DNA of 64,000 nt, from NCBI GenBank assembly GCA_016401345.1, contig JAEACG010000004.1, positions 62,001 through 126,000 on the forward strand, written 5' to 3'. Made by a program: the position numbers and the translations under genes. Position 1 is the first letter of the stretch, and every line of letters begins with the position of its first letter. The notes under the pieces are model-generated. The model did not search any database, was not told where the DNA came from, and saw only the letters and a program-made list of their open reading frames with translations. Source of the DNA: Fictibacillus nanhaiensis (GTDB taxonomy: Bacteria; Bacillota; Bacilli; Bacillales; Fictibacillaceae). Shown here piece by piece: positions 24,986 through 33,446 of the stretch.

Positions 24986-25831
24986 ATGTTACTTTCGAAC
25001 GCGTGGGAGAAGTATCAACTTGATAAAAAGATAGAAGGGTATTCATTAATTACATTAAAAACGTATTCGTATCAGTATAATTTGTTACTACGGTATTTTG
25101 GAGACATTGATATGAATGAAGTAGCTACCGTTCAGTTAAAAGCTTATTTAATCGAAAAAGGAGAGCATTTAAAACCAGCAAGCTTAGGACATAGAGTTAG
25201 GTTTATTCGCTCTTTTTTCAAATGGACTCATGATGAAAGTTTTATTAATCAGAACCCTGCAGCAAAATTAAAAGAACCAAAGCTAGGAAAGAGAATTCCT
25301 AAATTCCTAACTGAACTTGAAATTGAACATCTAAGGGAATCTTGTCAAAACACAATGGAGAATGCTTTGTTTGAATTCTTTTACTCCACAGGTTGTCGTA
25401 TTGGTGAAGTAGTGAAATTAAACCGTAATGATATTAACTTTATAACAAACTCTGTTATCGTTCACGGAAAAGGTGACAAAGAACGTGAAGTTTACTTTAA
25501 TACTCGGTGCTCTTTATGGTTAAAAAGGTATCTGAATTCAAGGGAAGATACAGACCCATGTTTGTTCATCACAAATAGGAAACCTAAAAGAAGGATGAGT
25601 ATTGATCTCATAAGGTACATTATAAAACGTATCTCTAGTCGTGCTACAATTAGGAAGAGCAGTATTCATCCCCATCAATTACGTCATAGCTACGCTACGA
25701 ATATGATTAACAATGGAGCACCTCTTGAAGTAATACAGAGTTTATTGGGGCATGAGAAAAGCGAAACAACAAAAATATATGCTCAATTTAGTGGGAAGCA
25801 ACGACAGGATTTGTATAGTAGATATTTCTAG
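24986..25831 (+). CDS. Tyrosine recombinase (XerC/D-like), end of the array
   Basis: A 281-residue site-specific recombinase. Residues 1-85 form a SAM-like core-binding domain; the catalytic domain shows Arg138 (STGCRIGEVVKL), Lys162 (HGKGDKER), His230 and Arg233 (HPHQLRHSYAT), His256 (LLGHEKSE) and the nucleophile Tyr265 (KIYAQF). All six positions are intact, so it should be active. It has the length of XerC/XerD, and no extra IntI-type insert is evident between Lys162 and His230. It lies in the same direction as the preceding segments, between site 11 and the half-site at 25836. The repeated sites are its natural candidate substrates. Confidence 0.92.
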   Translation: MLLSNAWEKYQLDKKIEGYSLITLKTYSYQYNLLLRYFGDIDMNEVATVQLKAYLIEKGEHLKPASLGHRVRFIRSFFKWTHDESFINQNPAAKLKEPKLGKRIPKFLTELEIEHLRESCQNTMENALFEFFYSTGCRIGEVVKLNRNDINFITNSVIVHGKGDKEREVYFNTRCSLWLKRYLNSREDTDPCLFITNRKPKRRMSIDLIRYIIKRISSRATIRKSSIHPHQLRHSYATNMINNGAPLEVIQSLLGHEKSETTKIYAQFSGKQRQDLYSRYF

Positions 25832-25835
25832 GATT

Positions 25836-25868
25836 CCTTATTAAACAAACGATCAGTATTGTGGAAAA
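25836..25868 (+). repeat. Array half-site 12 after the recombinase
   Basis: CTTATTAAACAAACGATCAG and TATTGTGGAAAA match only the right half of the full sites 1 and 4, as expected for the outer boundary of the array. The rest of the gap to 26118 holds nothing recognised. Confidence 0.6.
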
Positions 25869-26118
25869 TCTAATATTAAAGGTTAAGGAGAGATGTTATT
25901 TTATAGCATCTCTATAATTTTAAGATTAGTTTACTGATTTCGATGCACAAAATGAGTTTTCCGCACGGTTCATATTTAATGTAATTCGAGTTGTGTTAGG
26001 TTTAAAGAAATAAGGAGAAACTTAATTATTCGTCTCTTCTACTCTACATATTTCAAATTTCATATATTCAAAGCTTTATTACAATACCTATGGTACTTTA
26101 TACATAAGGGGTGTTATT

Positions 26119-27027
26119 ATGCAAAATAAACCAATTTATGTAGAAATACCTATTAATGGCTGTGTTGATGAGGTATGGGAAAAATCCCAAAATCCTAATC
26201 TTCATCAACAATGGGATCTCCGCTTTTCTTCAATTACATATCTTCCAAAAAAATCTGAGAATGATCCTCAGTCCTTTCAGTATGAAACTAAGATAGGGTT
26301 GGGGCTTAAGGTTTCGGGATGGGGCAAAAGTATCGGAACTCATAATAAAGAGGATGGATCAAAGGTATCTTCGCTTCATTTCGGTACTCCACAAAAACTT
26401 TCGCCGATTTCTGAAGGAAAGGGATATTGGAAGTACATACCAAATGAAAGTGGTACAACTTTTTTAACACAATACGATTATGAAGTTCGTTACAGCTTTA
26501 TGGGAAGACTAGTAGACTCTTTTTTCCGCCCCCTCATAGGATGGGCAACGGCGCTTAGTTTTGATGTGTTGAAACGCTGGGTTGAAAAAGATGAAATACC
26601 AAAAGTACAGTATCTTCGCTTTTTTAGTAATGTACTTATTACGCTACTCTTTTTCTTTATATGGTTTTATCAAGGTCTCGTTCCTAAAATCATCGCAAAA
26701 CATCCTGAGGAGGTTGCTATGTTAGCATCTCTTAGTTCTATGGAGATGGATATGGCGGTAAAGGCTGTTGGTGTGGTTGGGATTCTTGAAGTTTTATTCG
26801 GGCTTACTTGGTTGTTATACCGTAATAAAAGACATCTTTATCTTTTGCAGATAATAGTGTTCCCTGCATTAACATTAAGTGCGTTAATAGCTGATCCAGC
26901 GATCTCTTCGCATCCGTTTAACCCTGTTACCTTTAATAGCAGTCTTTGGATACTATCAATTCTAGGATTTGTTTTAGCTAAAGATGTTCCAACTGCAACT
27001 AGCTGCAAGCGTTCGAAGAAAGAGTGA
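26119..27027 (+). CDS. yndG: SRPBCC/DoxX-like fusion protein (YndG-like)
   Basis: A 302-residue protein with an N-terminal SRPBCC-type domain (residues about 1-150, beginning VEIPINGCVDEVWEKSQNPN) followed by four DoxX-like membrane segments (about 170-290). Arrangement and neighbours match B. subtilis yndG-yndH-yndJ. GGGGTGTTATT precedes the ATG. The stop overlaps the GTG of the next gene by four bases, showing an operon. Function is unknown; a membrane-linked lipid or redox role is plausible. Confidence 0.78.
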   Translation: MQNKPIYVEIPINGCVDEVWEKSQNPNLHQQWDLRFSSITYLPKKSENDPQSFQYETKIGLGLKVSGWGKSIGTHNKEDGSKVSSLHFGTPQKLSPISEGKGYWKYIPNESGTTFLTQYDYEVRYSFMGRLVDSFFRPLIGWATALSFDVLKRWVEKDEIPKVQYLRFFSNVLITLLFFFIWFYQGLVPKIIAKHPEEVAMLASLSSMEMDMAVKAVGVVGILEVLFGLTWLLYRNKRHLYLLQIIVFPALTLSALIADPAISSHPFNPVTFNSSLWILSILGFVLAKDVPTATSCKRSKKE

Positions 27028-27644
27028 TTAAAGTGACAATCTATCAAAATCTCTTAGGTGAAGATTTCAAAAGACTACACCCTAAATTACAAATAAGATA
27101 TGCACTGCCTAAGAATAAACCTTTCTATGCTTCTGGAAAAATGAATTCTATTCAAACAGGTGCACGATGGCTTTATCCATTTTTAAAACTAGCAACTAGA
27201 TGGAAATTTCTTTTTCCTGAAAGCGGTAAGGATATCCCTTTTACAATAAAAAATACATGTCGTTCTTTATCTTCTGAATTAGATGAAGTTTATTGGGAAC
27301 GTACTTTTTTCTTTGACCGAGTTACCAGGTTTTTCAACGCATTTATGACAATCGATTCAGAAAGAAAGGTCGTAAAAGATTACTTAGGAGAACCAAGTTT
27401 GTTCTATTCGGATTTATATTTTGATGTTACATCAGAAGGTCACCTCGTTATTCGATCAGGGGTACAGCGTCTAGTTTTTGGTAAGCTAGAAATTTATATC
27501 CCGAGCTTTTTACGAGGAGTGGTTAAGGTAGAGGAAGGGTATGATGATGCGCGAGAAGTATTTACCATTCGAGTTCATATCCAAAATCAGATCGTGGGGA
27601 GACTGATGGCCTATGAAGGCGAATTTAAAGAAATATCTACTTAA
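27024..27644 (+). CDS. yndH: DUF4166 domain protein (YndH-like)
   Basis: A 206-residue soluble protein. It starts MIKVTIYQNLLGEDFKRLHP, the normal opening of DUF4166, and holds WERTFFFDRVTRFFNAFM near 90-107. GTG 27024 overlaps the preceding stop. The 3' end overlaps the next gene by 32 bases. Together with the flanking genes it reproduces the B. subtilis ynd trio, whose biochemical role is not established. Confidence 0.78.
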   Translation: MIKVTIYQNLLGEDFKRLHPKLQIRYALPKNKPFYASGKMNSIQTGARWLYPFLKLATRWKFLFPESGKDIPFTIKNTCRSLSSELDEVYWERTFFFDRVTRFFNAFMTIDSERKVVKDYLGEPSLFYSDLYFDVTSEGHLVIRSGVQRLVFGKLEIYIPSFLRGVVKVEEGYDDAREVFTIRVHIQNQIVGRLMAYEGEFKEIST

Positions 27645-29178
27645 TTCAATAACTGTTCCAGGGATCATGCTCTTTATCGCCAGTAGTGTCCTTTCGATAA
27701 AGGAACCTTATTATTTAATGCTGACAGCAGCACAACTGGTTTTCGTTCCAATTATGCTGCAGCTTATTATTGGAATAAAAAGGACAAATGTGGGTTTAAT
27801 GTGGATTACCATGCTTTCAATTTTCCTTTTACACTTTGTTTCAAACAGTATTCTACAGATTTCATTAGCCATTATTTATTTGGTTTTTACTTTTATTGTA
27901 GCTATTTATGGAGCTAAACGGTTCTTCCGTAGGGGTTTTACGAACTGGGCGGAAATTTCTATAGATGTTGGAATGATGTATTTATTTATTGGGGGACTTT
28001 GGTTCTTTGCATTTATTGCGGAAATAAATACTGGTATTAGTCCATTAATCACTTGGTTAACTGCTATACATTTTCACTACTCAGCCTTTTTGCTCCCTGT
28101 TTCTTTAGGTTTTTTTGGACGATTACATCAGTCTAAGTGGTATAGAATTTGTGTTCCGATCGTTCTGATAGGACCTATCATTGTTGCAATTGGAATTTCT
28201 TTTTGGCCGTTTTTAGAAGTTATTTCTGTGTTACTTTATATTTTTGCTATATATACGTTAATTACTTTAGCTTTTCAAACCGTATTTATTAACAAATTAC
28301 AAGGCGCTTTTATTCGTTTATCATTCAGTTCTTTGGGGTTAACTATCCTATTTTCACTGTTGTATGCGCTAAATAGTGCATTTGGAAAATGGGGTGTCAG
28401 CATTGATTTTATGCTCACTTTTCATGGTTTAGTTAACAGTGTCTTATTCGGATTTATTGGTGTATTAGGTTGGGTAATGAGCCCTCCTAAAACTAAACAA
28501 GCTAAATGGGATTTTCCAGTCAGCCAGATCAGAGGTCGCGTTAAAGGAGAAGGTAAGCCAGTAGTAGGTTTGGTTGACGATCTCAGCGAATATTTAGATA
28601 TAAAAGGAATTCCTTCTACTATTGTTCATTTTTACGAACAAACTGAGAAATATCAATTATTTGCTTCAACAAAATGGGCTATTTGGTTTAAGCCATTAGC
28701 TGTCTGCTATAAATACATAAGTAACCATATGCAGCAATTAAACTTGCCTATTTCAGGTGAAAAAGTGGAGATGACAGGAAGTATACAGGCAGTGAGTCCA
28801 ATAATCGATGGAAGAAATAATCCCCGTGTATGGAATCGATATATAGGAAATAATTCTATATTTAAAGCAATTTATTCTCACCATCGGACTAAAGGTAGAA
28901 CTTTTATGAACATAGCACTTCCACTCCCGTTTTCAGCCATGATAGGAATTCTTCAGCTTGATGAAATGGATGGTGCACTTCTCCTATCAAGCGAGGGAGA
29001 TTCTGATTCAGGGATATACTTAGCGGTAGGTAAATATGTATTTAAATTACCTCTATCAGAATCCTTTTTAATAAAGGATTCAAAAAATAATATGTTAACA
29101 GCAACACACAAAATGAAGATCTTTGGGATGCCATTTTTAAATATCCAGTATACTATGTCGTTAAAGCAGTATTACTAA
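27613..29178 (+). CDS. yndJ: YndJ-like multi-pass membrane protein
   Basis: A 521-residue protein with eight or nine hydrophobic segments in residues 10-290, then a soluble C-terminal domain of about 220 residues (PVVGLVDDLSEYLDIKGIPS onward). It begins inside the end of yndH, so translation is coupled. Family function is unknown. The soluble part has the look of a DUF4166-like fold and may interact with its neighbours; this is inference. Confidence 0.75.
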   Translation: MKANLKKYLLNSITVPGIMLFIASSVLSIKEPYYLMLTAAQLVFVPIMLQLIIGIKRTNVGLMWITMLSIFLLHFVSNSILQISLAIIYLVFTFIVAIYGAKRFFRRGFTNWAEISIDVGMMYLFIGGLWFFAFIAEINTGISPLITWLTAIHFHYSAFLLPVSLGFFGRLHQSKWYRICVPIVLIGPIIVAIGISFWPFLEVISVLLYIFAIYTLITLAFQTVFINKLQGAFIRLSFSSLGLTILFSLLYALNSAFGKWGVSIDFMLTFHGLVNSVLFGFIGVLGWVMSPPKTKQAKWDFPVSQIRGRVKGEGKPVVGLVDDLSEYLDIKGIPSTIVHFYEQTEKYQLFASTKWAIWFKPLAVCYKYISNHMQQLNLPISGEKVEMTGSIQAVSPIIDGRNNPRVWNRYIGNNSIFKAIYSHHRTKGRTFMNIALPLPFSAMIGILQLDEMDGALLLSSEGDSDSGIYLAVGKYVFKLPLSESFLIKDSKNNMLTATHKMKIFGMPFLNIQYTMSLKQYY

Positions 29179-29307
29179 TACAACCTATATCTCAAAAAGG
29201 AAAAATTATTAAAACCCGAGTAAGTTGAAAAATCTACTTTATTGAAAGAGAAGTAATATTTTCGTTATAAAATATGTAGCAAATATAAATAGCGGGGGAC
29301 TAATGAC

Positions 29308-29811
29308 ATGACCTATCATATACGAGTAAGAGTGGGTGCACTCATTATTGAAAATAATGAAATATTATTAACAAAGTTTGATGATCCATATCGGGGAATT
29401 TTTTATGATTTTCCAGCTGGTGGAGCGGAACCTCATGAATCTCTGATCGAAGCTGTAAAGAGGGAAGCGAGAGAAGAAGCGAATATTGATGTAGAGGTAG
29501 GTCCATTAGCTTTTGTCTATGAGTATGCTCCTCATCTGAACGAAAATAAGTATGGCCATACACACACACTAGTCATGTTGTTTGATTGTACATTGAAAAG
29601 TGAGTCCAAACCTAGATTGCCGGATAAGCCTGATCCTAATCAGACAGCTGTTAAGTGGGTTCCGCTATCAGAGCTTGAACATTTAGAGCTTTATGCGAAC
29701 ATTGAAAAACAAATTAATGAGTATGCGAGCAAGAAGCGAAATATTGATCTACTACAAGAACACAAACTTTTGGATCAGACATTAACTTCTAAACTAACGG
29801 AGACTTTCTAA
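29308..29811 (+). CDS. NUDIX hydrolase
   Basis: A 167-residue NUDIX protein. The box G-x5-E-x7-REUXEE-x2-GU is readable as GGAEPHESLIEAVKREAREE, followed by ANID (near 39-62), so the metal-binding glutamates are intact. It hydrolyses a nucleoside diphosphate linked to another moiety; the substrate cannot be told. GGGGGACTAATGAC precedes the ATG at 29308. Single gene, with a terminator overlapping its stop. Confidence 0.9.
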   Translation: MTYHIRVRVGALIIENNEILLTKFDDPYRGIFYDFPAGGAEPHESLIEAVKREAREEANIDVEVGPLAFVYEYAPHLNENKYGHTHTLVMLFDCTLKSESKPRLPDKPDPNQTAVKWVPLSELEHLELYANIEKQINEYASKKRNIDLLQEHKLLDQTLTSKLTETF

Positions 29812-29829
29812 TAAGGGAAGTCTCTTTTC
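29800..29829 (+). terminator. Terminator overlapping the NUDIX gene stop
   Basis: GAGACTT pairs with AAGTCTC, followed by TTTTCTT. The following 160 bp are extremely AT-rich and probably hold the next promoter. Confidence 0.65.
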
Positions 29830-29992
29830 TTATAGGAGCTTTAATAATGTTAAGTTTTAAATTAAATATTAAACAATTATTATCAATAAAATTAATTTAT
29901 TTAACTTTAAATATTAATATTTCGATAAAAATTATTCACAAAATCAATTCAAAGGTATATAATCTAATTAATTGATAAGAAAGGAGAATGAG

Positions 29993-30358
29993 ATGGCTCA
30001 CCCATTACTTACAAATTGTCCGGTTTGTTCACAAACGTTAAAAATTACAAAACTTCACTGTTCGCATTGTCACACGACAATTGAGAACGAATTCGAATTG
30101 TCAAAATTTGCGTCACTAACGAAAGAACAGCTTCATTTTGTGGAAGTCTTTCTTGTATGCAGAGGCAATATTAAAGAGGTCGAAAAAGAGCTAGGGATCT
30201 CGTATCCAACGGTTCGAGGGAAGCTGAACGACATTGCCTCTTCATTAGGATACGAATCTAAAAAGAAGAATGAGGTAGACGAGAAAAAGATTGTTGGGAT
30301 GCTTGAACGTGGAGAGATTTCTCCAGATGAAGCAATTAAAATGCTAAAGGAAGAATAG
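29993..30358 (+). CDS. DUF2089 family zinc-ribbon/HTH protein
   Basis: A 121-residue protein with an N-terminal zinc ribbon (CPVCSQTLKITKLHCSHC, residues 8-25), a DUF2089 HTH-like region (EVEKELGISYPTVRGKLNDI near 66-85) and a C-terminal SHOCT-like helix pair (MLERGEISPDEAIKMLKE). AAGGAG points to ATG 29993 rather than 29972. It leads a three-gene set and is likely its regulator, as in other DUF2089/YvlB-type loci; target unknown. Confidence 0.85.
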   Translation: MAHPLLTNCPVCSQTLKITKLHCSHCHTTIENEFELSKFASLTKEQLHFVEVFLVCRGNIKEVEKELGISYPTVRGKLNDIASSLGYESKKKNEVDEKKIVGMLERGEISPDEAIKMLKEE

Positions 30359-30370
30359 GGGGAGTAGAGA

Positions 30371-30772
30371 ATGAAAAGTGAGATCGAGAAAGTCTTAACG
30401 ATGGTTCAAGAAGGTAAAATCGATACGGATAAAGGTTCAGAGTTAATTCAGGTCCTACAAGAAAAAGAACAGGGTACAACACTTAAACCATTAGACCATT
30501 CATCTCGGGTATCTTCTAACTATAGCGACAAAACCTTGAAGATCCGTGTTGTATCTGAGAGTGACAATGTGAACGTGAACCTACCCATCAAACTAGTAAA
30601 GGTTGTACTAGCAGCAGGTCACAACATTGCTCTAAAGATTCCTCAATCTGAACAATATGTAAAAGATATTGATATCGACCTAATACTTGAAGCCATTGAA
30701 AACGAGCTGGATGGACAGATTGTTGATGTGAAATCAGCGAACGGGGATACCGTTTCAATTACGATTGAGTAG
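30371..30772 (+). CDS. SHOCT-like/YvlB C-terminal domain protein
   Basis: A 133-residue protein with a SHOCT-like helix pair at the N-terminus (KVLTMVQEGKIDTDKGSELI) and a C-terminal domain (LKIRVVSESDNVNVNLPIKL, then IENELDGQIVDVKSANGDTV) like that of YvlB-family proteins linked to envelope stress. GGGGAG precedes the ATG, 12 bases after the DUF2089 stop. It shares its C-terminal domain with the next gene. Confidence 0.78.
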   Translation: MKSEIEKVLTMVQEGKIDTDKGSELIQVLQEKEQGTTLKPLDHSSRVSSNYSDKTLKIRVVSESDNVNVNLPIKLVKVVLAAGHNIALKIPQSEQYVKDIDIDLILEAIENELDGQIVDVKSANGDTVSITIE

Positions 30773-30783
30773 AGGCTGCTAAC

Positions 30784-31065
30784 ATGTTACATGTAAATGT
30801 GAAAACAAAAGAGGCAAAGTTCTCAATTCCTGTTCCTTATGTCCTATTAAATATAGGGGTATCCATTATCACTTCTAAGTTATTAATTCGACAAGTAAAC
30901 AAATGGTCGAAACCTCATCTAGATAAGAAAAACATAGCCTTCACCATTCCTTCCATAGATCAATCAGAACTGAAACCTATTATTAAAGAGCTAAAAAAGC
31001 ACAAAGGATTAGAGCTCGTTAATGTGAAAGCACAAGATGGAACTGAAGTGATTGTAAGATTATAA
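30784..31065 (+). CDS. Small YvlB-domain-like protein
   Basis: A 93-residue protein with only the C-terminal domain type of its upstream neighbour (SIPVPYVLLNIGVSIITSKL and LKKHKGLELVNVKAQDGTEV). It starts 11 bases after that gene. Probably a third partner in the same operon. No clear signal peptide; the hydrophobic stretch near 20-36 may be amphipathic and associate with the membrane. Confidence 0.72.
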   Translation: MLHVNVKTKEAKFSIPVPYVLLNIGVSIITSKLLIRQVNKWSKPHLDKKNIAFTIPSIDQSELKPIIKELKKHKGLELVNVKAQDGTEVIVRL

Positions 31066-31146
31066 AATTATTGATTCTCACTGAAGATTTCTGTGTCCAC
31101 AAAGCATTCATAACAATAATGTTACAAATGAGTAGTTAAACAAAGG

Positions 31147-31205
31147 AGTGCATTTCTGTCATGGAAAGAGCACTCTTTTTTATGGCCAATCTAGATTGTC
31201 GATGA
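31147..31205 (+). repeat. Outlying hairpin related to the array sites
   Basis: GAGTGCATTTCTGTCATGGAAAGAGCACTC, given here as GAGTGCATTTC and GAGCACTC arms, followed by T6, ATGG and AGATTGTCGATGAA. It has the order of an array site (hairpin, T-run, ATGG, right box) but a diverged left box. It serves as terminator for the DUF2089 operon. Confidence 0.5.
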
Positions 31206-31342
31206 AAGAGGAATCTAATTAAGCAATCGCGAAGAAAAGATTGGGATAGTGAACGAAGAGATCATATAATTTTAGCCCAAACAAAGTTAGTAGAGCCCTT
31301 TTTCCAACGTAATAATTAAAAACAAAAAAGGAAGTGTAATAA

Positions 31343-32050
31343 ATGAATGCAGAAGATGTAATGCAGGAACTTGAAGCGCTTGGCAAGGAACGGACCAAGA
31401 AGATGTATATATCCAATGGTGCCAAAGAACCGGTGTTTGGTGTAGCTACTGGTGCGATGAAGCCTATCGCTAAAAAGATTAAAGGAAATCAGCCATTAGC
31501 TGAGGAACTTTACGCGACAGGAAATTACGATGCGATGTACTTTGCAGGAATCATAGCTGATCCAGCCATCATGACCGAAAATGATTTTGAGCGTTGGATC
31601 GATGGAGCTTATTTTTATATGTTATCGGATTTTGTGGTAGCGGTCACTCTTTCTGAAACTGAAATGGCACAAGAGGTTGCTGATAAATGGATTGCAAGTG
31701 GTGAAGAGCTCAGAATGTCAGCAGGTTGGAGTTGTTACTGCTGGCTATTAGGTAATCGGCCAGACAGCGAATTCTCAAGAACGAAGTTAGAAAAAATGCT
31801 TGAGGTCGTAAAAAATACCATTCATGATGCACCTGAACGAACAAAATCTTCAATGAATAATTTTGTCTATACAGTAGGGATATCCTACGTGCCATTACAT
31901 GAAAAAGCGGTTGAGACAGCAAACGCTATAGGACCGGTAGAAATGAAACAGGACAAGAAAAAAGCGAAGTATCTACTTGCTTCTGAAAATATTCAAAAAG
32001 CGATAGATAAAGGCCAGGTTGGTTTTAAGCGGAAATACGTGAGGTGTTAA
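31343..32050 (+). CDS. AlkD-like DNA alkylation repair protein
   Basis: A 235-residue helical-repeat protein of the AlkD superfamily. It starts MNAEDVMQELEALGKERTKK and contains MSAGWSCYCWLLGNRPDSEF near 125-144. AlkD-type glycosylases remove alkylated bases without base flipping; this subgroup is shorter and its activity is less certain. GGAAGTGTAATAA precedes the ATG. Single gene. Confidence 0.8.
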   Translation: MNAEDVMQELEALGKERTKKMYISNGAKEPVFGVATGAMKPIAKKIKGNQPLAEELYATGNYDAMYFAGIIADPAIMTENDFERWIDGAYFYMLSDFVVAVTLSETEMAQEVADKWIASGEELRMSAGWSCYCWLLGNRPDSEFSRTKLEKMLEVVKNTIHDAPERTKSSMNNFVYTVGISYVPLHEKAVETANAIGPVEMKQDKKKAKYLLASENIQKAIDKGQVGFKRKYVRC

Positions 32051-32178
32051 TTATTTAGATTATAATGATACTCCTGTTTTGAGTTCGTTTATGAAAAACA
32101 ATTTTGCACGGGAATTAATTTTATAATTCAAATTCCGAATGATAGGGCGTGTTTTCTAGAGTGAATAAACAAGCTGAT

Positions 32179-32721
32179 ATGAAAGTTGTAATCGGTGCAG
32201 GTGAGTATAATAATAATCCCAATTGGCTGCAGACGCAGGAGTCAGAACTAAATTTATTAAAGCGGCTTGATTGGGAGAGGCGATTTTCAGGTGAATCGTT
32301 ACAAGCAATCTTAGCTGAACACGTATGGGAGCATTTGACTTTTGCAGAGGGAGTCGAGGCGGCAAAGATTTGCTTTGATTTTTTAAAGCCAGGTGGCCAC
32401 ATTCGTTGTGCAGTACCAGATGGCTTTTTTCCTGATAAAGATTATCAAATGGGTGTACAAATAGGAGGTCCTGGGCCGAAAGATCATCCTGCTGCAAGTC
32501 ATAAGATTGTACATAATTATAGAACAATTACATCTATGTTTAGAAAAGCGGGTTTTTCTGTTACTCTATTAGAATATTGTGATGAGAAAGGAAATTTTCA
32601 TACACAGGATTGGGATGAAAGTGAAGGATATATTTATCGTTCTATGCGCTTTGATCATAGAAATCAAAACGGGAAACTTGGTTTTGTATCTTTAATAGTG
32701 GACGCAATAAAGCCTTTTTAA
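32179..32721 (+). CDS. SAM-dependent methyltransferase-like protein
   Basis: A 180-residue protein starting MKVVIGAGEYNNNPNWLQTQ. The Rossmann part is compressed; ILAEHVWEHLT and CFDFLKPGGHIRCAVPDGFF are the class I methyltransferase motifs following strand 4 and strand 5. ATG 32179 gives the natural start for this family; the frame is open to 32149, but that part overlaps a region resembling an eroded array site, and no good ribosome binding site is seen. Substrate unknown. A bidirectional terminator follows. Confidence 0.75.
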   Translation: MKVVIGAGEYNNNPNWLQTQESELNLLKRLDWERRFSGESLQAILAEHVWEHLTFAEGVEAAKICFDFLKPGGHIRCAVPDGFFPDKDYQMGVQIGGPGPKDHPAASHKIVHNYRTITSMFRKAGFSVTLLEYCDEKGNFHTQDWDESEGYIYRSMRFDHRNQNGKLGFVSLIVDAIKPF

Positions 32722-32726
32722 CCCTA

Positions 32727-32768
32727 ATATACCGTTCAAGCTTAATAGGCATTGAACGGTATATTTTA
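32727..32768. terminator. Bidirectional terminator between methyltransferase and hrtA
   Basis: ATACCGTTCAA pairs with TTGAACGGTAT, flanked by A/T-rich runs on both sides. Confidence 0.75.
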
Positions 32769-32770
32769 AT

Positions 32771-33445
32771 TTACACAACCAAACCATCGCTCATTTTCAC
32801 AACATGATCAACAAAAGAAAGCATATCCTCGTCATGGGTGACCATAAGAGTCGTAATGTTTAACGTTTTCGTTAGATCTTGGATGAGTGACATGATCTCT
32901 TTAGATTTCTTTGTATCCAGACTTGCAGTCGGTTCATCTGCAAAGAGAACTTTCGGCTTATGGATAACCGCTCGAGCGATAGCGACGCGCTGTTTCTCTC
33001 CACCGGATAAAGAAGATGGATAAGCATGTTTTCGATGGGATAAACCAACACAGTCTAAAATATAATCAATTTCTTGTTCACGTTTTTCATTTTTCATTCT
33101 CACTTCAGATACATCTAACATGAGGCTTAATTGCTCCCGAACGGTTAAAAAAGGGACAAGATGTGCAAATTGGAAAACAAAACCGAATTTCTTGGCTCTT
33201 ATGCTGCGCATTTCCTCTGAAGTCATGGAAGTTAAGTTATGTCCATTAAATAAAATATTCCCGTCTGATGCGGGTTGCAGTCCTGCAGCAATGGTTAGCA
33301 GGGTACTCTTACCAGACCCCGATGGACCGACCAACGCTGTAATTTCACCCTCCTTAAGCGTAAGGTTCACTCCTTTTAGTACCTCTTCTTTCACATCACC
33401 ATTTTTAAATGTTTTTCTTAATTCAGCAATCTTAAAAATTTCCAT
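32771..33445 (-). CDS. hrtA: Haem-efflux ABC transporter ATP-binding protein HrtA
   Basis: A 224-residue ABC ATPase of the MacB/LolD type. Walker A GPSGSGKST (near 39-47), Q-loop FQFAHLVPF, signature LSGGEKQR (near 141-148) and Walker B VLFADEPTA (near 161-169) are intact. AAGGAG before ATG 33445 selects that start over 33529. It follows hrtB by one base. With HrtB it exports excess haem or its toxic products from the membrane in S. aureus and B. anthracis; the assignment here rests on the linked hssRS genes and operator. Confidence 0.87.
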   Translation of the reverse strand: MEIFKIAELRKTFKNGDVKEEVLKGVNLTLKEGEITALVGPSGSGKSTLLTIAAGLQPASDGNILFNGHNLTSMTSEEMRSIRAKKFGFVFQFAHLVPFLTVREQLSLMLDVSEVRMKNEKREQEIDYILDCVGLSHRKHAYPSSLSGGEKQRVAIARAVIHKPKVLFADEPTASLDTKKSKEIMSLIQDLTKTLNITTLMVTHDEDMLSFVDHVVKMSDGLVV

Positions 33446-33446
33446 A

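Noticed and set aside
24986-25831. Phage integrase marking a prophage
   Set aside because: No phage structural, lysis or replication genes around; length and motifs are XerC/D-like.
31206-31342. Possible gene remnant before the AlkD-like gene
   Set aside because: A short frame reads DWDSERRDHIILAQTKLVEP, but there is no start and no recognised family; not enough to call.
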